Assembly (NCBI GenBank): GCA_029204225.1
Contig: CM055099.1
Span: 40,781,631-40,845,630, forward strand
Source of the DNA: Diphasiastrum complanatum
Taxonomy: Eukaryota; Streptophyta; Lycopodiopsida; Lycopodiales; Lycopodiaceae
Reading direction: 5' to 3'
DNA: 64,000 nt
Shown here in pieces: positions 33,280 through 42,434 of this stretch (the first letter of the stretch is position 1; every line of letters starts with the position of its first letter). The notes below the pieces were generated by a model, which made no database searches, was not told the DNA's origin, and saw only the letters and a list, made by a program, of their open reading frames with translations. A program made the position numbers and the translations under genes.

Positions 33280-34451
33280 GAGACTAGTTCAAATTTGGCA
33301 TATGCGAGTTTGTTTGAGCCCAATAACTAGTTGTGCGAGTTCTGTGCAAGTTCTAACCAAAATATAGCCCAACTTAAGGTTCGATTCAAACTTTTGGCCA
33401 TAACTCTCATGTCTATGCTTTGTAGAATTCGCCCAATATAATAAAAGAATCCTCAAAGAATGTAGATTTCAAAAGTGTTAAGGGCAATTTTTCATGTGCG
33501 AGATTATTTTAGGTCCAAAAAATCCTAAAAATACAAAAAACTCAATTTTGCGGTATGATCAAAATTCGCGTGACTCACATATGGATTTGACAAGTACTGA
33601 TGGGGCTACAGTAGGGCTGACGAGTTTTGTTGAGTCATCCAAATAGCTGTGCGAGTTTGTTTTACGTCTAAAAAATCCTAAAAATACAAAAAACTCAATT
33701 TTGCGGCATGATGAAAACTCGCGCAACCCACAGATGGATTTGTCAAGTACTGATGAGGCTACAGTATGGTCGACGAATTTCATTGAGTCACCCAGATAGC
33801 TGTGCGAGTTTGATTTTGACCAAAAATGGCTAAAAAATGGGTTGACTACTCAAAAAACAAAAATTTTCTATGAAACAAATTTGCACAAGGGCCTAGGAAC
33901 TCACCCATGATGAGCTGGTTCCAATAGTACTATGGGCGAATTTTGTCTTAAAGATTTTGTGAGAAAAATTTATGTTTGAATAGATATTTTTTGACAATTT
34001 GCAGCTCCAGAGAATTCACACAGGGGTCAGAGAGGTTTGGTAGTGTTTTTTCTGGACTCTGTATGGTGGGCGAGTTTATCTAAGCTGATTTGAGATGTGA
34101 TAGTTGTCAAAGAACAGGTTAGAATAGCTGTTTGGGGTATTTTCTAACTGTACATGAATTCGCACATAGAAATTTCAAAAGATTGGTGCTCTTTTCAGGT
34201 CCTGTGCAGATGGGCGAATTCTATTATGCAGGTTTGATGCAAAAAATGAGAAAACAATTCAAAACATGAAAAAAAAAATGACGATAAAGCTCTAATTTTT
34301 GAATCAAGGGGCTTGGTTCCTCCATCGTTACCAAAAAGATGGTTGTGTGTGAGAATGAGGGGAACGAGATGGAGTCCATAATCTGCAGAAAATAAGGTTA
34401 GAACACTAGTAAGAAAAAAGGTAACAACAAAAAATGCAAAGAGAGGAAGAA
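33280..34451 (-). other. Gypsy leader fragment with TGCGAGTTT-type motifs
   Basis: The motif TGCGAGTT recurs near 33303, 33335, 33649 and 33802, with GGCGAGTTT near 34069. Complementary forms such as AATTCGCCC, AACTCGCGC and GAATTCGCAC occur near 33426, 33716 and 34158. The style matches the leaders of elements B and C. A primer-site-like sequence at its right end (34452-34471) gives a minus-strand reading. No gag follows on the left. It includes a 153-bp tandem duplication at 33495-33800. The frame 34195-34512 minus shows no known domain. Confidence 0.55.
33495..33800. repeat. 153-bp tandem duplication
   Basis: Copies at 33495-33647 and 33648-33800 share the order TGTGCGAG, then AAAATCCTAAAAATACAAAA, then ACTCAATTTTGCGG and CAAGTACTGATG. 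They differ at some positions. The third TGTGCGAGTTTG at 33801 begins another, truncated copy. Confidence 0.9.
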
Positions 34452-34471
34452 TACAACGGCAACGGTGCCAA
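34452..34471 (-). promoter_or_regulatory. Gypsy primer binding site remnant
   Basis: The minus strand reads TTGGCACCGTTGCCGTTG, close to TGGCGCCGTTGCCGGGG. It separates the motif-rich leader on its left from a possible LTR starting TGTTGTCTTTT at about 34473. Confidence 0.55.
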
Positions 34472-34472
34472 T

Positions 34473-35000
34473 GTTGTCTTTTAGGATTGTTTCTCCTACT
34501 ATGACTTCCCAACTAGTAGAACTAGGGTTCCTAAAAGACATTGAAGTATAGTGGTGGTACGGTTTGATCCACTCCATTCTATGTTCTCTTGCATAATAAA
34601 ACCTCTAAGGCTCACCCTTCTAGAGAGAGAAAATGACCTAAACTAGTTCCTTATGGCAGCCCCCCGACTAAGGAATGTCCTAGATTAGCTCTCTAAGGCT
34701 TCCCCCAACTAGAGAGTATCCTAAATTTTTCCTAATCCTAATGACCACTATGGCTGCCCCCCAACTAGTGATTTCTTACCTAAAGTCTAAACAATTCTAC
34801 TTAACTCCAAAAGGGAATGATAAACAAGGTGAGAGATAAAAATCCCATAAGCAGATTCACCCTTACATAAAGCCAGTTGAGGAAAGCTTAGTGGGGCTCG
34901 AGCACCTACCACCAAGTATTCTATCCACAACTGGGAACACAAGTTAAGCAAGAATAGATTAGTCTATTAAAGTTTGGGCTTATACAAGTGTTACTTAAGG
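34473..35000. repeat. Possible LTR piece with diverged tandem units
   Basis: It begins with TG directly beyond a primer-site remnant. Between about 34600 and 34790 phrases such as TCTAAGGCT, AACTAGAGAG and GGCTGCCCCCCAACTAGT recur at spacings near 60 bp. No second LTR copy is found in the window, so the end is uncertain. Confidence 0.35.
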
Positions 35001-35133
35001 ATCCCAAATCCACTTCTATATATACAATGAGTGGTAGGCGCATATGCTAAGATGCTTACGAGATACTCCCAAAGCTTATTGCTAAGCTATTCTAAGAAGT
35101 AATCTGGTTAATTGCAAGTGAGCTCTCTCAGCA

Positions 35134-35860
35134 ATGGAACCAGCTCTCAAATTGTCAAAGGACCATAGTCCTCAAACAATTCAAGAGGAAGAGCAGATGC
35201 GAGAGTATCCTTATCTTTAGATAATAGGATCTCTTATGTACGCCATGATCTGTACCAGACCAGACATAGCCTTTGCAGTCAGCTCCCTAAGTCAGTTTAC
35301 GACTAACCCTGGTTTAACACATTGGAAAGCTATTGTTAGAGTTTTGAGATATCTTCGAGCTACTATGGACTTTTGCATTGTTATGGAGCAGTACAATGAC
35401 AAACTCAACATTGTCATTGGTTACATAGATGCAAGTTGGGCAGGAGATGTAGAAACTCGTAAATCCACTTTTGAATTTACATTCTTCCTCAACAATGGTC
35501 CTATTTCATGGAACATTCGCAAGCAATCATCAATAGCTCTATCTTCCATTGAATTAGAATATATCGCAGCTTCTCAGCTACAAAGGAAGCAATCTGTTGA
35601 GGAACTTACTCTCAGATATCGGTCTGAATCAATATGCTCCAACGATTTTATTTTGTGATAATCAAAGTGCCATTGCCTTATCAGCCAATCCTAGGTTTAA
35701 TTCCAAGAGTACGCACATTGAAATCAAGTATCACTATGTCATAAGCAAATTTCTCGACAAAGAGGTTAACTTGCAATACTGTCTGGACACAACATAGGAC
35801 ATCAGATATTTTCACCAAAGCATTAAGCTTGGATGCACACAGAAAGTTCTGTGCAGAACT
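35134..35860 (+). pseudogene. Copia reverse transcriptase end and RNase H
   Basis: The frame enters with L-K-L-S-K-D-H-S-P-Q-T, has a TAG near 35219, then Y-A-M-I-C-T-R-P-D-I-A-F-A-V, which marks the reverse transcriptase/RNase H junction of Ty1/copia. RNase H follows with I-D-A-S-W-A-G-D and, after a frameshift near 35600, L-F-C-D-N-Q-S-A-I. A polypurine tract (about 35895-35904) and an LTR start follow at 35905. It is the 3' end of a copia element whose 5' parts are not adjacent. Confidence 0.85.
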
Positions 35861-35904
35861 AAGCTTGAAGATCAAGACATTCATGGTTTCAGATTAAGGG
35901 GGAG

Positions 35905-35996
35905 TGTTGGATTATTCTCCTACTAATCGACTAATCATTTTTTAATCTTCATCCAACTGATTATCCAGATCTACAGTTTTCTTTGTATTACAAATA
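35905..35996 (+). repeat. Copia 3' LTR start, cut by element B
   Basis: It begins TGTTGGATTATTCTC directly after the GGGGGAG polypurine tract and shares about 70 bp with 25030-25102. At 35997 the LTR of element B begins, so the remainder of the copia LTR is missing here. Confidence 0.75.
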
Positions 35997-36726
35997 TGTG
36001 GGATCAAAGATCTCTCTTAGTATAGCCCTTCCGCCTGTCAACAAAGGTTAGATCACTGGATAGGTGCCTAACTATGCATAGATGCTACTTTTAGTTAGAT
36101 TCCTACTTTCTCCCTTAACTCTACTCACCACTATGCTACTCCTCTTTTACTCTACTCCTCTACACTAACATTCATCATAGTTGGGTGAAGGAAAGGGATA
36201 GAAAAGAAGAGGTTGAGAAGAGAAGAGAGAAAGAGAGAGAGATAGAGAGTGAGGGTGGAGGTTAGTTCAGATGCTCCTTATGCTTGCTAATGGAAAAGCA
36301 TTCACTATGGCAAACAATAAACATGGAAATAGAAAGCAATGGAAAACACAATCAAGAGCATTAGCAAGTAGTAAATAGCAAATGAGGATGCTTCTCTTCC
36401 AAAAATGGTAGAGTTTCCTCCTTCTCATTAAGCATGGAAATAGTTTACAAATGGTGCCTTTTTATAAAATGGGGAAGGCCCTTGCCCCTCAATCTTATTG
36501 GCTAATATTCACAATGATCCTAACCATTCATCTTGGAACCAACTTGATCCAAGGGTCCACAAAAAGTACATTAGAAATCACAAGATTCATGTGAGTCCCA
36601 ATTTGGACCCAAATCTAAAAAAGTGATTTCTAAGTTTAAAAATGTACACGCAGGATGCCATGCCCTCGCAACACATTTTATTGGAGGATTTTATTTATTT
36701 ACACTTTGTTGGGAATACCCCCAACA
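35997..36726 (-). repeat. Left LTR of element B
   Basis: About 730 bp, sharing with 55967-56785 the phrases GGATAGGTGCC, CTATGCATAGATGCTAC, a GA-rich block and the end AATACCCCCAACA. It is shorter than the right copy by internal deletions. Confidence 0.85.
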
Positions 36727-36811
36727 GGACCCACAGTCTGAAATAGTGCCGGTCCCTCGGCACTCTGCCGGTTTAGTAGAGCGTTCTCTTGGGACGCCTC
36801 TGGTGGATGAG

Positions 36812-39800
36812 CTATCTCATAACGTCTTCCATGAAGTTGAGACGGTCCAGTTTCTTCAAGTCCTTTGGTGTGTGGAAGGACTTGTGAACTCCTATCAACC
36901 ATTCTTGATCCACCCATGCTTGGAATCGTTTCGTCCAAAGATCACCAAGGAATGCAGCTCGGTAATATACGCGAGCGACTGGCAGCTGGTCTTCGACTTT
37001 GTCTAAAGCGAGCCCCTTATTTGGATCAAATAATATGGAGGGAAGGAAATCATCCCATTTTGTTTCAATGCCCATTAAATACTCCAAGTCCCGGACGTAA
37101 GTGGGTGTCGCGCGGACAATGGGATCGGGGCAATTGATGTAGTGGCTGGCGAATGCAGAGAGAGCCCTTTTGGCATCTACATCCGTTGTCCACCCATATT
37201 CGGATTTGATGATTGGCCAGTTGAAATTGTTGAGTGTGATCTGGTCCAGAGGAGTGCCGCATTCTGCACATTTGGATCTTCTTGGACATGGCAGGAAATG
37301 CGCGTTCACCCGTAACTGTTGTGGACTCGTCACGTAAGCCCTGATGGCCACAGGGTCTCTCTCAAATAACTGTTGTCGCCACTCCAGTTGTGGTTGGAGG
37401 GTGAGTAAGTCTTGTAGTTCTTTGCCCTTGATGGTCTGAGCTGAGACCAATAACCGCCAGCCGTCTCTTGATGACTTGTGGGGATATTTGGATAAAAATT
37501 CATTGATGTTCTCCTCCACGGATTTCGGTCTTCGGAAGGCCTGGTTGACAGATATCATTCGTGACCCTCTAGATGATGTTGCTGGGCCCTGGCTGGTGGT
37601 TGCGCCTTGGCTCTGGTCGTGCGTCTCAACGACCGCCTCTGTCTGCCCTTGGTCTTGGCCTTCGGACCCTTGATCTAGTTGAAATCCCCCTGCTGCCTGC
37701 TGGCTCTGGTCTTGGCTGGTACTAGCCTGTGCAGCGTCAAAATTAGGTGGCGGTGGAATTACCAGGGGGAGGGCTGGGCCTTCGTTTTCATGTATTTCTG
37801 GCATGCCTTGAGGGCTTGCTTGGCCTGGACGAGCTCTTGCGTTGCGCTTGCCCGATACTTATTGAACTCCACCTGGTAGCTGTTCAGGATTTGGCTATAA
37901 ATCTACACCTAACGTCGTAGAAGATTCATCTCTGATTGGAAAAGCGGCCTTGTGTCCGGTGCAGATTGAGCTAACCAGACGAGTTTCTCATCTTGTAAGG
38001 CTTTAACCTCCGTCCCCAGGTGCGTGTTCTCTGCTTCTAAAAGTGTAAGTTGCGTCTGGATGGGGGCAAGCCGTTGGGATGCTTCAGTTTGAAGCTCCCG
38101 CACCTTTGTGGAGGCCTCCGTCAGGCTTTGAATATATTTGTTTAGGCCCTCCTCCTTCTGCTGCAACTTGGCAATCACCCGGTGCCCTACTTGTTCGTGT
38201 TGTTGAGCTAGAATCAGCTCTTGCTGCAACTTGGTGAGGTCTGCTCGCAACTGTGTATAATTTGTTGCCAACTATGGTACCCTGCTTTTCAGAATAGATT
38301 TGGCTGCTACTGCATCCAGGATGTATTTTCCTAGGGTCTGGTACGCCGTCGTTAGATCCGTGGGAGCAGCTGGTACACTAGCACTGGCAGGGGCTTGTAT
38401 TGTATCGGCCTCGACGACTTGTGGAATTCCGTCGTCATTGTCCTCGATCAAGTTTTCATTTATCCTGATGCCATCTGGGGCGGTAGGGTCAACCCGATCT
38501 GGTGATGCTTTAAAAAATGTTTGTACAAATGCGTCATCGGGCAGCGGTTGGCTGCCCTCGGCAACCTTTGGCGAAGCGGGTGGGGTGTGAGAAACAACTG
38601 TGGAAACAGGGGCGAGGACGGTTTGTCCGAACGAGAGGATGGGAGGAACAGTGGGGAACTGAAGGGTGGTGTGGAGTATGGAAGAAGGTGAGGATGGAGC
38701 GGAAAGTGTCTGGCGTGGGGGTCAAAAATTGATAACTTGCATCCATGCTAGAGTGTCGGGGGACAGTTGCGAATTAGAAGGGTTGAATGTGAGAGGAGCA
38801 ACGGTGATGGCAGGAGAACTGGAGGATGCGATGGTGATGGATGGAGCAGCGGACACTGGAAGAGAAGTAGGAGTGGTATCAACAGAAAAAACAGGGATGG
38901 AGACAGAAACAGATGTGGATGGAATAGGAAGAGAGGTAGCGACAACAGAAATTGGAGTGGGGGGTTGCACGAAAGACGAAGTGGTGGTGGTTGATGGAGT
39001 AGTTAGTGCGGCAGTGGAGACACGTCGTCGGGTAACAGGTGGAGATGTGGATGTAGAGGCAGTGCCACGCATTCGTTTGCTGGCCGTTGTGTTAATGGCT
39101 GCAGGTTGGGATGAGGCAGATGCTTGAGATGGTGGGTGAAGGTTAGTATGTGGCACAAGGGTAGATAGGAGGGATGAGTGTTGGAAATTGTGCACTTTTG
39201 CCTCGAGAAGTGCGTAGGCAAAGTTACACAATAGGGGGCCTGCTGCGATTCGCTCACGGTTGTTGGGTTTGATGGAGTTTGTTAGTTCTCGAATAAGGAA
39301 GCTATGTCAGTTGTATGGCACAACGGAGGGGTTGTAGAATTCCAGAAAGGATTCCACTATCTAACTCAGCAGCGTAGATTGGATTCTGTCCTTGCGAAAT
39401 GTTGAAATAACCATAAAGTTATTCAATAGATGTACAGTTGCCTGGATGACGGGTTCCGTGATAGCTTCTATCAGGTAAACATTGTTAGTCTGGATGGGGT
39501 GGTGTGATTTGGGTGACGAATGGTTTGATTAGAGCTTTGGTGTGGCGATGGGAGATGGGTTGAAGATCGCCGGACATAATGCCAATGGTGATCATCGAGT
39601 TGACGCTAATCCTAACCTTGTACGTGGTACCTTGGTACATGAAGTGGAAACGAGCCTTGTCCTCGTCCCAGGTGGCGTAAGCATGAAGGGCAAGGCCCAT
39701 GTTAATCTCAGAATGGAAGAGCGCCGAGTAAAATCCCATTGCTTCGAGGAGGGGCCCGGCTGTCTGCAGCCATGGTTGAATCAAAGCGTCAGAGAGTAGA

Positions 39801-39880
39801 GGCCAAATCTGCGTGGCCTCAGGGATGTCACGCTGGATCACCTGTTTGGCATCAGAGTCTTCAAAGGATGAGGAGGCCAT
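36812..39880 (-). pseudogene. ORFX-B: longest copy of the accessory ORF
   Basis: The Met at 39880 opens an N-terminal domain (to 39485 in one frame, then shifted to about 39190) with the P-L-L-E-A-M-G, H-A-Y-A-T-W and F-M-Y-Q-G-T-T-Y-K-V motifs. A Ser/Thr/Pro-rich linker runs from about 39180 to 38400, containing D-D-A-F-V-Q-T. A long heptad-type coiled coil occupies 37909-38271 and continues to about 37810. A Gln/Ser linker leads into a 330-residue frame (36812-37804). This C-terminal domain includes a C-P-R-R-S-K-C-A-E-C cluster, F-N-W-P-I-I-K and Y-Y-R-A-A-F. The total is about 1000 residues with a few stops and shifts, no membrane segment and no enzyme motif I know. It lies downstream of integrase in the same sense, ending 85 bp before the LTR. 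A distant relation to the N-terminal domain of other plant transposon ORFs is possible but unproven. Confidence 0.75.
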
Positions 39881-40224
39881 GTTAGCAATGATGATTAGTG
39901 GTCGAAAAAAGTCAAAAAAGTAGAAAACGGTGGAAAATGGAAGGAAACAATAGAAAACTGAGAATAGTGAGTGTTGGATGACAATGATTGTAGTTCGGAG
40001 CGCATATCGGTGTTTGATATGAGCAGATGACAGTTGGTAGGAAGTTTGGTTGAAAACAAAGGACTTGGTATTTTCAGTGGAAATTTTGGTAGAGCTTCGC
40101 TAGCAAAGGTGACAAATGACTCGAATTCAGCCCTTATATAGCGGAATTTAGAGTGCAAATTAGGTGAAATTCACTTTCCCTTCTTTAGTTCCACCCAAAT
40201 TTTGGCAGGCACCTTCTTCACAAA

Positions 40225-40560
40225 ATTCTACGGCCTCAAGAAAGTCTGCGAGAGTTCAGAAGGTGATTTGACTGCTATGCGAAGGTTCTGCGAGGGTTCA
40301 GGCTGTCTGCGAGGGTTCAACTCTCGTAGGAAGTGATCTCTCGCACAACTTGTTCCTGTGATTGGATTTTCAAGATCAGACCATGTAGGCAGGCTAATTT
40401 CACTGTTCTGATTCCATTTAGGCACCTTGCGAGAGTTGGTAAGTTGATCTTGATGCTCTGCGAGGGTTCTAAAAATTCTGCTTTTGGGAACTCTCGCATA
40501 CACTAAAAAATGATGATTCCTCCATCAAGAACTCTCACAGATTTTCATGAATGCATCTAG
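40225..40560 (-). other. Leader-type motif cluster upstream of ORFX-B
   Basis: TGCGAGAGTT or TGCGAGGGTT occurs near 40246, 40288, 40308, 40430 and 40460. The complementary AACTCTCGTA/AACTCTCGCA occurs near 40319, 40341 and 40490. The same motif set fills the element B leader (55060-55660) and the inverted copy (41878-42430). It ends about 345 bp from the ORFX-B start. No frame here encodes a recognised domain. Confidence 0.65.
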
Positions 40561-40973
40561 GTCAAATCTGGTGGCTATCCAATTTTCAAGAGCTATCTCC
40601 CAGGGGATCTCAAAAAATCATGAAAAAAGTGCTTCTTTAGAGTGTTTTTTGACAAGATCTCGAGGTTTTCTGATTTTTAACTTTTGTAAACTGGTAATCA
40701 GCTTCATCCAGGCTTGATCTGACTGTTGGTAGTGCTCTGGAAGTTTTGATGGATTCTTGGTAGTAGATCCCTCAGTCAGTCTGATGATCTGCTTCCTTTT
40801 TTACCCTATCAAGATCTGGATCCTCCTTGGATTCTGATGGATTTCTCCGATCCTGCCAGATCTGGCTGAATCTTGATGGATTTAGCTTGATTTGGCTGGA
40901 TCTCCTTAGATCTAGCGGTAATGACTGAGCAGATAAGCTTTTTGTAACGTGCCACCCCCAATCTGGATCTATC

Positions 40974-41876
40974 TTACTGTGGTGGCCAGTACTTGTACAA
41001 CCGGCTGCCAATGATGGGTGTGTCGAAGGGCGTCCCATCAAGCTGTTCTAAGTTCACAGCCCCATGATTAAGAATTTCCTTGATCCTATAAGGACCTTCG
41101 CTCGTGAACTTTGACTTCCCCTTGATCGCCTTGGTTTTATACATCAAGACCAGATCTCCTTAATGAAGATCCTTCTTTTGTAATCTGCGATCATGCCAAG
41201 CCTTGCATCTTTCCTTTTCCGCTACCAGTGCATGCACAACTAATAAGCGTGTTTCATAGAGTTTATGCAGAGCTTCGTGGCATAGCTGTAGAGATTTGGA
41301 CTCATTAAGACGTTGTGCGGTGGCAATCCTTAATGATGGAACTAAAAACTCTACTGGCATCACAGCATCCTGACCATATACCGATTGAAAGGGTGTTTGA
41401 TTGGTGATCCCTTTATATGTTGTCCTGAATGCCCACAATGCAGCATGCAACTTGTGTTCCCAATCTGATCTGCTAGCTTCAACTGTTTTCGTGAGCACGC
41501 TACACAGGATCTTATTGGATGATTCTGCTTGCCCATTTCCATGAGGATAATAAGGCATACTGGTTCTGTGGATCACAAAGAATTTCTCCAACAGGACCTT
41601 GATGGTCTCGTTGATGAAATGGCTTCCGCGATCATTGACTAGTTCCACCGGGCACCCGAAGTGCATAATGATATTTTCATAAAGGAACTTGGCAGTGGTC
41701 CTAGCATCTGCTACTTGTACTGCCTTGGCTTCGACCCATTTGGTGAGGTAGTCTATGGCTACGATTATGTATCGAACCTGGGAACTCCTTGCTGCAGGGT
41801 GAATTGGACCAATATAATCCAATCCCCATTTTTTGAACGGTGCTTGGGCTAAGACTGGGTGCAGTAGATCATAGTT
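40974..41876 (-). pseudogene. Ty3/gypsy integrase core and C-terminal domain
   Basis: The minus-strand frame begins within P-V-L-A-Q-A-P-F-K-K-W-G-L-D, whose Asp is the first catalytic residue. It continues with N-D-R-G-S-H-F (second Asp) and G-N-G-Q-A-E (Glu), with 35 residues between the last two as in retroviral integrases. An in-frame TAA near 41160 interrupts it. The C-terminal part then reads G-D-L-V-L-M-Y, G-P-Y-R-I-K-E-I and L-Y-K-Y-W-P-P before a stop at 40974. The N-terminal H2C2 zinc domain is missing at this site but is found on the opposite strand near 44100-44190. The longer frame up to 42092 runs into unrelated leader DNA and should not be taken as protein. Confidence 0.85.
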
Positions 41877-41877
41877 C

Positions 41878-42434
41878 CTGAAGTTCCATCTCAGTGAGAC
41901 CAAGACACAGAAAAGCTTGCAAGAGTTAGTTCGATGATTAAGTGCCTGTGCAAGAGTTCCCAGTGAAAAAAAATGGGAAAGTACCAATGAACCCTTGCAG
42001 ACAGTGAAATTTTCAATTCCAGTGATCAAGAACTCTCGCAGAGGATTCTGAAGTTCCATCTCAGTGAGACCAGGACACAGAAGAGCTTGCAAGAGTTAGT
42101 TTGATTCCAGTGAGCAAAAAATTGGATTTAAGTGCAAAAAAATCACTAAAAAGTGAAGATCCAACAAATCCTTCCAGTAACAACTCTCGTAGACCCTCTC
42201 AATCGATTCAAAATGTCAAATTACATCAGTGATGAAGCCTGCGAGAGTTAGTATGAAGATATGTGAAAATCAAGCACAAAAAGTGATTTTGAACCCTCGT
42301 AGACAGTGAAATTTTCACTTCTTGCGAGAGTTAACTCTTGCATAGAATTCTATAGTGAGATCTGACCCAGATCCAGCTATTGTGAAGCTTGTGAGAGTTA
42401 CTTCCCAGAGATCTGAAAGATAGTTCAAGAGACT
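41878..42434 (+). other. Gypsy leader in plus orientation, with a 170-bp duplication
   Basis: The reverse complement of this stretch matches 55130-55480, so it is the element B type leader in opposite orientation. The phrase CTGAAGTTCCATCTCAGTG occurs at 41878 and again at 42048, giving a direct duplication with a period of 170 bp. The leader motif pair (CTCTCGCAGA and GCGAGAGTTA) is present. It runs directly into a reverse transcriptase frame, with no gag or protease between. Confidence 0.7.

Noticed and set aside
36812-39880. ORFX considered as a typical retroviral envelope gene
   Set aside because: No signal peptide, no transmembrane anchor and no glycoprotein-like Cys pattern are visible. 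Only the position is env-like.
41877-42092. N-terminal extension of the minus-strand integrase frame
   Set aside because: This part is the reverse complement of leader DNA. Integrase similarity begins only at about 41876.
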